From Candidatus Methanolliviera sp. GoM_oil (GTDB taxonomy: Archaea > Halobacteriota > Methanoliparia > Methanoliparales > Methanoliparaceae): 10,493 bases of DNA. Shown in pieces: positions 1 to 5,579 of this stretch (position 1 is its first letter; the number at the start of each line of letters is the position of its first letter). The notes under the pieces are model-generated. The model did no database searches. It was not told where the DNA came from and saw only the letters and a list, made by a program, of their open reading frames with translations. Both the position numbers and the translations under genes were made by a program. The stretch covers positions 1 through 10,493 of the forward strand of contig CABGHG010000049.1 of NCBI GenBank assembly GCA_902158735.1, given 5' to 3'.

Positions 1-1
1 C

Positions 2-124
2 TATTATTTGTATTATTTGCACCAACACGGTGTAAAAGCAACCGGCGTGTTGAATTATAGAAAGTATGACCACCACCCTGATAAATATCTGCAGCGGCCG
101 CTATATATCGCGAATGAATTTTGA
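2..124 (+). CDS. 3' end of a Cas4-like nuclease, probably truncated
   Basis: The frame is open from the window edge and ends at TGA 122-124, giving 40 visible residues. It begins YYLYYLHQHGVKATGVLNY, which resembles the segment of Cas4/RecB-type PD-(D/E)XK nucleases where a helix with the Q/Y-x-x-Y-Y-L pattern leads into a 'G-x-L-x-Y-P' strand. Cas4 helps CRISPR adaptation by trimming prespacers. After this point the family would be expected to continue for some 40-60 residues and supply three C-terminal cysteines of an iron-sulfur cluster. Here there are only about 20 more residues, no cysteine, and a stop. The resemblance fades near 85-101, where a fused PstI/NotI-like site lies. The gene faces the glycosyltransferase gene 12 nt away. 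The assignment rests on recalled family patterns from a short fragment, so it is moderate; the nuclease active-site motifs would lie outside the window. Confidence 0.5.
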   Translation, partial: YYLYYLHQHGVKATGVLNYRKYDHHPDKYLQRPLYIANEF

Positions 125-136
125 AACATCCAAAAT

Positions 137-907
137 TTACTTTCTACTGATGTGAAAATGCAATTTAAAAAAGCTGTTCAGATTTTCTATCTCAGCGATC
201 GTCAATGTCTTTAAATCCATTTTATCAACTCTTGGATAGCTCAGCAGGTGATCATAATGCTTGGTGAGGTAGTAGTAATAACCACGTACATATATCAAAA
301 AATAGCTGAACAGATTATCGAGGCGTCTTGCCGACGTGTAAACCCTTTGATTTTTGTCATATTTGCTTCGAATCTCCCTCTCTTTAAACGTCTTTACGGA
401 CATATCGAAGTCTTCCAAGATCGAGATGTCCCTGTGTCCGTTTATCCTTCGATAAGCCTCCTCTCTGATCGCCATATTCGATCCTATCAACCAATAGAAA
501 TTGAATGGGTGGAATAAGAGGTATATCTTTCTCCAATATTGTAGAAGATCTGATCTGAAGTTTTCATCATAAAATAGAACAGGGCCGGTACTCACATCAT
601 AACGCCTCAAATTTTCGGATATTATACTCAACCAATTTTCATCGTAGATCGTGTCCGCGTCGGTAAATACAAACAGATCGCCCCTCGATGCCTCCACGCC
701 GTCCCTTCTCGCACCACCGATCCCCCGGCTTCTCTGAGAGATCACTTTATCGGCATAGATCTCCGCGATCTCTCTCGTTCTATCCGAAGAGTTCCCATCC
801 ACGACAATTACCTCATATCTCCCATCAAAATTTTGATCTTTTAAGGATTTAAGGCACTCTCCAACGACTTCTTCCTCATTCAGCGTCGGAATGATCACCG
901 ATAACAC
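137..907 (-). CDS. Family 2 glycosyltransferase (GT-A fold)
   Basis: This 256-residue protein is a nucleotide-sugar-dependent glycosyltransferase of the GT2 type. The N-terminus MLSVIIPTLNEEEVVGECL is the classic first strand and helix. VDGNSSDRT (about residues 36-44) supplies the nucleotide-binding Asp, FTDADTIYDENWL (about 81-93) contains the DxD-type metal site, and ILEDFDMSVK (about 163-172) carries the acceptor-side E-D pair. Aromatic, hydrophobic stretches (YWRKIYLLFHPFNFYWLIG, and YFLIYVRGYYYYL near the C-terminus) suggest membrane association. The GTG start is supported by GAGGTG at 917-922, 9 nt upstream. The first 32 nt lie inside the end of the UbiA-family gene, so the two are probably translated from one message. 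A role in glycolipid or surface polysaccharide assembly is an inference; the sugar and acceptor cannot be told. Confidence 0.88.
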   Translation of the reverse strand: MLSVIIPTLNEEEVVGECLKSLKDQNFDGRYEVIVVDGNSSDRTREIAEIYADKVISQRSRGIGGARRDGVEASRGDLFVFTDADTIYDENWLSIISENLRRYDVSTGPVLFYDENFRSDLLQYWRKIYLLFHPFNFYWLIGSNMAIREEAYRRINGHRDISILEDFDMSVKTFKEREIRSKYDKNQRVYTSARRLDNLFSYFLIYVRGYYYYLTKHYDHLLSYPRVDKMDLKTLTIAEIENLNSFFKLHFHISRK

Positions 908-1685
908 TATTAATTACACCTCGAAACAGTATATTGGGATACAACACCAGATATATAAGAGTTATCACATGAGGTATCGTTTCAATATCAAAGTAGTGGA
1001 CGATGGCCTCCAAGTTTATAACGGATAGCAGAAAAAGCGAGAAGAGGAAAACCGAACCCCTCTCGATGCCTATTCGAGTTACCGTGGTATCTGAGTTACC
1101 CAGATCTTCTCCATAATCGTTTATCTGATGGATGAGTAAAGCCTCACAACAGATTATTGCAAATAGTGTTGCGATCGATAGTATAAAGGTATCCGGTGCA
1201 CCACCCGCCAGCGTGAAACCGGCCAAAAAAGGAAAAAAGCCAAACATCAACCCATGACATATTATATCAAATATAAATCTCTCTTTAAGTCTTACATCTT
1301 TTATGGAATAAAGTGTAAGGAGAAAGATGCTCAACAATGTAAATAAGAGGCCGTTTAGGCTCAAAAAGCCCGAAATTATGACCGATATCATGAGCAGTAT
1401 GCCCATGAGTATCGATGCACCTCTTTTTGTTGCATTTCCCGTGGAAAGGGGATTCTTATTTGATTTGACTTTTTTCTCATGTTTTTTATCGATCTCGACA
1501 TCGAAGTAGTTGTTTATGACGAAGCCATAGGCTATCACACAGCAGGATATCACACCGACTGAGAGAAGAACGATGGGTGAAGCGCGGGCTAAAATAGCCC
1601 CTATAAGTGGAATAAATGGATAGAACCTTACCCAGTCCCTGATCCTTAGCATCTTGAGGTAGTCATTCGGGTTCACGGCGATCAC
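876..1685 (-). CDS. UbiA-family prenyltransferase, integral membrane
   Basis: This 269-residue, very hydrophobic protein has about seven to nine membrane segments and both Asp-rich motifs of the UbiA superfamily. The first is NNYFDVEIDKKH (D62xxxD66) and the second HQINDYGEDLGNSDTT (D190xxxD194). These bind Mg2+-prenyl diphosphate for transfer to an acceptor. The loop KSNKNPLSTG (about 74-83) is also typical. Archaeal relatives include geranylgeranylglyceryl-phosphate geranylgeranyltransferase, and enzymes of heme, quinone and chlorophyll-like pathways; the substrate here is not decided. The start is uncertain: GTG at 1685 has no clear Shine-Dalgarno, and GTG at codon 4 or ATG at codon 12 remain possible. 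Its 3' end overlaps the glycosyltransferase start by 32 nt, suggesting a two-gene operon for lipid-linked or membrane glycoconjugate synthesis. Confidence 0.85.
   Translation of the reverse strand: MIAVNPNDYLKMLRIRDWVRFYPFIPLIGAILARASPIVLLSVGVISCCVIAYGFVINNYFDVEIDKKHEKKVKSNKNPLSTGNATKRGASILMGILLMISVIISGFLSLNGLLFTLLSIFLLTLYSIKDVRLKERFIFDIICHGLMFGFFPFLAGFTLAGGAPDTFILSIATLFAIICCEALLIHQINDYGEDLGNSDTTVTRIGIERGSVFLFSLFLLSVINLEAIVHYFDIETIPHVITLIYLVLYPNILFRGVINSVIGDHSDAE
917..922 (-). promoter_or_regulatory. Shine-Dalgarno site fixing a GTG start
   Basis: On the minus strand this reads GAGGTG, a strong match to the archaeal anti-Shine-Dalgarno. It lies 9 nt before the GTG at 907-905. It sits inside the coding region of the upstream UbiA-family gene and decides the glycosyltransferase start. 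Confidence 0.7.
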
Positions 1686-1755
1686 TCACATATTCAAGGA
1701 TGAATCTTGATTTCACGGAGAAATCCATATGCACGATATTTGCACCCCATTTTGG

Positions 1756-1793
1756 TATAAAAAACTTTATCTTCTACAATATTTAGACGGGGG
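1756..1793 (+). promoter_or_regulatory. TATA-like box and GGGGG Shine-Dalgarno before the 1794 gene
   Basis: The AT-rich run TATAAAAAA at 1756-1764 lies about 30 nt before the ATG at 1794. That spacing predicts transcription starting close to 1785 and a leader of about 10 nt holding only a G-run just before the start codon. The same 108-nt gap (1686-1793) must also hold the ubiA promoter on the other strand, where no single box stands out. Confidence 0.45.
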
Positions 1794-2057
1794 ATGAAGA
1801 TGACAGAAAAATACGATCTCATCATACCCCCAGGCGTTCCTCAATCCACAATCGTCGATGTGGTCAAAAAATTTGATGTCGATGTGGCGGAGAGGGAAGT
1901 GCAGGTCAATTATGCGATTGGAACCGAGGATAAAGTTGTGAGAAATATTTTGGTCTTTAGAGGAGATCACGAGACATTGAAGGAGGTTGAATTATTCATC
2001 GAGCGAGAATTGATGGATAAGATCGAGAAGTCATTTCATTTTGAGCGATCACTTTAA
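1794..2057 (+). CDS. Small conserved-looking protein, unrecognised
   Basis: This is an 87-residue protein of unknown function. The pattern of a short beta strand (YDLIIPPGVPQ), helix, strand (EREVQVNYAIG), strand (RNILVFRG) and helix (LKEVELFIERELMDKIEK) is that of a small alpha/beta ferredoxin-like or ACT-like fold. That is inferred from the residue pattern, not from homology. No cysteines, membrane segment or signal peptide are present. ATG 1794 follows a G-run; a second ATG at 1800 would remove only two residues. The gene is single, divergent from ubiA, and its last 9 nt overlap the 3' end of cgi121 on the opposite strand. Codon use and the promoter support a real gene. A regulatory or ligand-binding role would be guesswork. 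Confidence 0.7.
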   Translation: MKMTEKYDLIIPPGVPQSTIVDVVKKFDVDVAEREVQVNYAIGTEDKVVRNILVFRGDHETLKEVELFIERELMDKIEKSFHFERSL

Positions 2058-2558
2058 GATATTTAGAAGGATGCCCCTCTCCATAACAAGTTTCGGTATC
2101 TTCTCCTCGCCGACCGCCTCGATCTCCTCCTTAGTTATGCCAAAAAATTCCATTATCTTCTCCTTCTTAGATCTATCATATCTTAGGAGGTCTTTCTCTT
2201 CAACCACATATCTATCTTTTATCTCTTTCTCCAGATTCTCTGTATTATCCCCATACAGAATGAATAAAGCGTCATTCTTTCCTTTTTTAACCCCTATCTC
2301 CATCGCCTTATCTATATTCCTCTTTCCAGAGAGATAAAGCATTATCTCGATAGATAGATCCCTTGATATGTTCTTTCCACTTTTAAACGAGTCTAAAGCT
2401 TTTTTAATCGCAAATTCGACGTGTTCTCTTCCCACTATAAAATCTGCATTTACCACCTGAACCACAGAATCTTCCGAGAGATCTCTGACCTCTTCTATGA
2501 ACTTCGTCGGATCTTTTATCTCGATAGCACCACCAAATATCTTAAGCTTCATTTTCAT
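2049..2558 (-). CDS. cgi121: KEOPS complex subunit Cgi121
   Basis: This 169-residue protein matches the archaeal Cgi121 family, the subunit of KEOPS (Kae1-Bud32-Cgi121-Pcc1) that makes N6-threonylcarbamoyladenosine at A37 of ANN-decoding tRNAs. In the family, Cgi121 binds Bud32 and recruits tRNA through its 3' end. The diagnostic middle stretch is visible: NADFIVGREHVEFAIKKA (about 39-56), SRDLSIEIMLYLSGKRNID (about 65-83), then AMEIGVKKGKND and the strand ALFILYG. The C-terminal part, about residues 110-169, is charged and helical. Length is normal. Its start overlaps the end of hel308 by 17 nt, so the two genes are translated from one message; hel308-cgi121 adjacency is a recurring archaeal arrangement as I recall it. 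ATG at 2558 and 2552 are both possible. The 3' end overlaps the convergent small gene by 9 nt. Confidence 0.88.
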   Translation of the reverse strand: MKMKLKIFGGAIEIKDPTKFIEEVRDLSEDSVVQVVNADFIVGREHVEFAIKKALDSFKSGKNISRDLSIEIMLYLSGKRNIDKAMEIGVKKGKNDALFILYGDNTENLEKEIKDRYVVEEKDLLRYDRSKKEKIMEFFGITKEEIEAVGEEKIPKLVMERGILLNILK

Positions 2559-4743
2559 TCAACTGCTTCAAGATTGAGGAAGCGATCTTTACATCTATTC
2601 CCTTTATATTTGATAATTCTTTGATCTTTGCGTTCCTTAAATCCTCTAAAGATCTGTATCCTGCGTTGTATAGGGCCCTCGCCCTTACTCTCCCCACAGA
2701 ACTTAAACTCACGAGACCCAGAAGCTCTTCTTTTATTCCATCTTTGATCCTCATCGAGAGATCTTTTATTCTGGCAGAATACGATATCTTGAGGTATCCT
2801 GCGATCGAAGACATTGAGCGGATCATCCATTCGGATGCCTCCACCTTATTGTATAGATCTCCAGGCCCAATGTTATACTTCCCACATATCGCCTTCTCCG
2901 TCCTCTCCTCTATCCAGTCTCTCAAGAGAAGAGCGGTCTTCAATGAAGATAATATCTCATCATCGACCACTAAACCGTCCAAATGATGAAACAGTTTCTC
3001 GTTTGAATTAAGAAGATTGGATAATATCAGATCTTCTCCCTTTCTCAGATAGATCGTCTTCATATCAGGTGTCCGACAGATAATATGGAGAAACGTCAAA
3101 TCGTCTTCAAAATTTTTGGTCTTCTCAAGCCCTTCGATCATCATCGAGGCCGATAATGGATCTATGTACAGTCTGGAGACAAGTTTTCCAAGATCTGTTG
3201 GAGAGAGGGCATATTCTTTATTCAAATATTCTTCGGCTCTCTTGAATTCGACCGAATTGCTCAAAGATCTTCGATTTGCGACTACTTCAGTCGTATAGAT
3301 AAAATCATTCTCCCCCAAAAATTGCAGGACACCCCTCAACAGATCCTCGATCCTCCAAAGATCTTGTTGATGGGCAAAAAATGTGGTGGAGAAAAATTCG
3401 AGGAGTTCTTCAAAGTTTTTGGCAAAGCCGACGATTGTGGATAGCACGTGGGACCTTAAAGCGTTTTCTGTACCGAGTTTACTCCACATATTCTCTGGTT
3501 CCGCCCTTATGTAATTTTCAAAGAGATATTCCTGCTCTTGCTCGCTCTTCGAGATTGCTATCGCCTCACCATAAGGATCCAATCCCGGTCTTCCCGCCCT
3601 CCCGGACATCTGCTTGTAATCCAGCACCGGTATCGGTTGAAGTCCATAATTTGATGTGTATCGCTTATAATTGGTTATAATGACCCGCCTAGCCGGAAGA
3701 TTTACCCCCGCCGCGAGTGTCGGGGTACAGGTCAAGACCCTCAATGTCCCATCCTTGAAATTCTCCTCTATCATCCTTCTATGCTCGTTGGATAGCCCTG
3801 CATGGTGGAAGGCGACACCAGATCTTACCGTTTGGGCAAGCAATGAACTGAACTCTGTATCATCTATCTCCGATATTATCTTTGCAGCCTCTTTCCTCCT
3901 TCCATCGTTCTTTAGGCGATCTCCCAGAAATTTGGATATCTTCTTCGCATACATCTGTGAATTTTTTCGTGTATTTGCAAAGACGAGGCATTGCCCTCCT
4001 TCCTCGATCGCGTCGCCGACCAATGAAAGGGTGGGGTCCTTCGTCCCTCCATTAATCACCCTCTTATCTTCAAAAGCCCCTTTATCAAAATAGATGGTAT
4101 CCTTTCGGTATATACCATCAAATAGATCTATAGGCCTCCAATCACTCAAAACAAGTTTTGCACCGAGCCAATCAGCTATCTCGTGTGCATTACCGATGGT
4201 TGCGCTAAGTCCCAGTATCTGGATGTTCTGGTTCATCCTCCTAAGCCGTGAAATTGTTATCTCTAACGTAGGTCCCCTATCTGCCGAATTGATCAGGTGT
4301 ATCTCATCTATCACCACCGCGCTCAATTCCTCTATCCACCCCACACCGTTTCTAATCAAAGAATCGACTTTCTCTGATGTGGCTACAAGGATGTCGTAGT
4401 CTCCAAGCCGTTCATCATTAGATTCGTAATCTCCGGTCGATATTCCCACCCTGATTCCAAATTTCTCGAATTCTTTGAATCTCCGATACTTCTCGCTCGC
4501 CAACGCCCTCAAAGGAACGATATATAATGCCTTTCCTCCTTTTTCCAACGATTTTAACATCGTTAACTCGGCTATCAACGTCTTTCCGCTCGCAGTTGGA
4601 ATGGCGACGATCAAGTTCTCTCCTTCCAATACTCCTGATTCTATCGCATCTTTTTGGGGTGGATAAAGCTCTCTTATACCGGATTCTATATAAAAATCAA
4701 TTATCTCCTTCGATATACGCCCTTCTAACTCTTTTAGTTCCAT
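2542..4743 (-). CDS. hel308: ATP-dependent DNA helicase Hel308 (Hjm)
   Basis: This 733-residue superfamily 2 helicase unwinds DNA 3'-5', acts at stalled forks and has a role in recombination repair. Motifs in order: Q-motif region ELYPPQKDAIESG (about 25-37), Walker A IPTASGKT (48-55), DEIH box (146-149), LSATIGN (179-185), AFHHAGLS (about 311-318), TLAAGVNLPARRV (about 342-354) and motif VI QMSGRAGRPG (378-387). The C-terminal winged-helix and ratchet region is followed by a helix-hairpin-helix end: VGRVRARALYNAGYRSLEDL with IKGIDVKIASSIL (about 683-728). The motif set, domain order and length fit Hel308 rather than other Ski2-like helicases. It is preceded by a 107-residue protein (24-nt gap) and overlaps cgi121 downstream by 17 nt. 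No catalytic residue appears to be missing. Confidence 0.95.
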   Translation of the reverse strand: MELKELEGRISKEIIDFYIESGIRELYPPQKDAIESGVLEGENLIVAIPTASGKTLIAELTMLKSLEKGGKALYIVPLRALASEKYRRFKEFEKFGIRVGISTGDYESNDERLGDYDILVATSEKVDSLIRNGVGWIEELSAVVIDEIHLINSADRGPTLEITISRLRRMNQNIQILGLSATIGNAHEIADWLGAKLVLSDWRPIDLFDGIYRKDTIYFDKGAFEDKRVINGGTKDPTLSLVGDAIEEGGQCLVFANTRKNSQMYAKKISKFLGDRLKNDGRRKEAAKIISEIDDTEFSSLLAQTVRSGVAFHHAGLSNEHRRMIEENFKDGTLRVLTCTPTLAAGVNLPARRVIITNYKRYTSNYGLQPIPVLDYKQMSGRAGRPGLDPYGEAIAISKSEQEQEYLFENYIRAEPENMWSKLGTENALRSHVLSTIVGFAKNFEELLEFFSTTFFAHQQDLWRIEDLLRGVLQFLGENDFIYTTEVVANRRSLSNSVEFKRAEEYLNKEYALSPTDLGKLVSRLYIDPLSASMMIEGLEKTKNFEDDLTFLHIICRTPDMKTIYLRKGEDLILSNLLNSNEKLFHHLDGLVVDDEILSSLKTALLLRDWIEERTEKAICGKYNIGPGDLYNKVEASEWMIRSMSSIAGYLKISYSARIKDLSMRIKDGIKEELLGLVSLSSVGRVRARALYNAGYRSLEDLRNAKIKELSNIKGIDVKIASSILKQLNENEA

Positions 4744-4767
4744 CTCATCTCTTTTAACACAAATCTA

Positions 4768-5091
4768 TCAATAAGCGGGCCGCTCATCATCATAGTATTT
4801 CTCTATGAAGGCAACATAATTTTCTAGTGAGGCAACCGCCCTCTTGTTATCACCTTCCTTTATGGCTCCTACGGCATCCTTCAAAATTCCAATCTCAATC
4901 TCTATCTGTGATGATATGTTACAGACATTGCCGATGCACGAACCGGCATCAGCTCGCCATATATGTGACTCTTTTATATCTATTGTCTTTTCTATATCGG
5001 CAATACATTCCATTTTCTTTGAAGGCGAAGCCAACTTCTCTTTAATAGCCCTAATATCCTTTCTAACGCCCTCTTTATCTATCATAAACAT
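4768..5091 (-). CDS. Small helical protein of unknown function, upstream of hel308
   Basis: This 107-residue protein is not recognised. Its sequence is mostly amphipathic helix: KEGVRKDIRAIKEKLASPS, IADIEKTIDIKESHIWRAD, ISSQIEIEIGILKDAVGAI and NKRAVASLENYVAFIEKYY. This suggests a small helical bundle. Three cysteines (29, 52, 57) are too few and badly spaced for a zinc ribbon. It ends in a charged, aromatic tail (YYDDERPAY). ATG 5091 has GGAG about 5 nt upstream; the second ATG (codon 3) is also possible. It lies 24 nt before hel308 and 50 nt after the Cys-rich gene, all on the same strand. An accessory role in Hel308 function is only a neighbourhood inference. Confidence 0.72.
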   Translation of the reverse strand: MFMIDKEGVRKDIRAIKEKLASPSKKMECIADIEKTIDIKESHIWRADAGSCIGNVCNISSQIEIEIGILKDAVGAIKEGDNKRAVASLENYVAFIEKYYDDERPAY

Positions 5092-5141
5092 TTTTTCTCC
5101 GTGAGTCTTTCACCGATAGATTCCATCCAGCTAATCCAATC

Positions 5142-5300
5142 TCAACGTGCCCTCGTCATCATCGTTCCACACTTTGGGCATTTAAGCTGATTGCACGGCG
5201 ATCCCCTCCCGTGTGACATGGTATGCCCGCAGTTTGGACAGACACATTCTCCAGAAGGACCCAATCCGTAGCCACCCATACGACCTTTTCCATTCGGCAT
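5142..5300 (-). CDS. 52-residue Gly/Cys-rich zinc-ribbon-like protein
   Basis: This small gene runs from ATG 5300-5298 to TGA 5144-5142. An AGGTGAG Shine-Dalgarno ends 4 nt before the ATG. The product starts with a glycine-rich segment (MPNGKGRMGGYGLGPSGE), then has six cysteines at 19, 21, 24, 36, 41 and 44. They form CVCPNC and, after HGRGSPC, KCPKCG. The C-x-C-x2-C ... C-x4-C-x2-C layout and the Gly-rich head recall small proteins found in archaea and anaerobic bacteria near iron-sulfur or metal-cofactor genes (DUF5320-like heads). That link is from memory and is not certain. It may bind zinc or an iron-sulfur cluster. It appears to be the first gene of the minus-strand cluster that continues to hel308 and cgi121. 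The cysteine spacing and Shine-Dalgarno make it convincing despite its size. Confidence 0.82.
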   Translation of the reverse strand: MPNGKGRMGGYGLGPSGECVCPNCGHTMSHGRGSPCNQLKCPKCGTMMTRAR

Positions 5301-5304
5301 TTTT

Positions 5305-5348
5305 CTCACCTCTAATCAATTTATTTTAATTTTCTCTATTTTAACCTA
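5305..5348 (-). promoter_or_regulatory. Probable promoter and Shine-Dalgarno of the Cys-rich gene cluster
   Basis: On the minus strand an AT-rich stretch with GTTAAAATAG (about 5338-5347) and AATTAAAATAA further down precedes AGAGGTGAG (5313-5305) and the ATG at 5300. Either AT-rich block could be the TATA box; the first gives a leader of about 15-20 nt. The Shine-Dalgarno is clear, the box choice is not. Confidence 0.45.
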
Positions 5349-5430
5349 TCGGTGATTCATGATAAAATTTCCCCCCTGTCCGTCTTTCTCAATCGATTTT
5401 TACTGATTTGAACTTCCTTCCTACCTGCTC

Positions 5431-5492
5431 TTCTCTTGCACTCAAGTTCTCTTGCAATCTGAGAGTTGCTCTTGCCAATCATAGCTGGCAAG
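5431..5492. promoter_or_regulatory. Possible operator: 7-bp inverted repeat and three CTCTTGC direct repeats
   Basis: In the 279-nt divergent gap, CTTGCCA (5471-5477) and TGGCAAG (5486-5492) form a perfect 7-bp inverted repeat with an 8-nt spacer. CTCTTGC also occurs at 5433-5439, 5449-5455 and 5469-5475, the first two as the identical 10-mer TTCTCTTGCA. The cluster lies about 40-100 nt upstream of the plus-strand TATA box, a position suited to an activator. The rest of the gap holds no convincing gene; a minus-strand frame at 5357-5602 overlaps this region and the promoter and is not supported. Confidence 0.4.
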
Positions 5493-5529
5493 CATGATCT
5501 TTGCTCCTTTTTTAGAAGAGACAAAAGAT

Positions 5530-5571
5530 CGAAAATATTTTTATAGGGGATCTTTAGGGGGTGGAGAGAGG
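5530..5571 (+). promoter_or_regulatory. BRE/TATA promoter and Shine-Dalgarno of the acyl-CoA synthetase gene
   Basis: CGAAAATATTTTTATA (5530-5545) joins a purine-rich BRE-like CGAAA to an archaeal TATA box. Transcription is expected about 5563-5567. The ATG at 5580 is preceded by GAGG (5568-5571) 8 nt away, so the leader would be only about 15 nt. Confidence 0.65.
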
Positions 5572-5579
5572 AAGAATAA

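Noticed and set aside
3267..3280. 14-nt match inside hel308 to the right half of the hairpin at 9846-9864 (ATCTTCGATTTGCG)
   Set aside because: It lies in coding sequence, lacks the opposite arm of the stem, and a single 14-nt match within 10 kb is not surprising.
3381..4093. Two plus-strand frames of 99 and 140 codons opposite hel308
   Set aside because: They lie entirely within hel308, whose motifs are continuous on the other strand, and show no domain pattern of their own.
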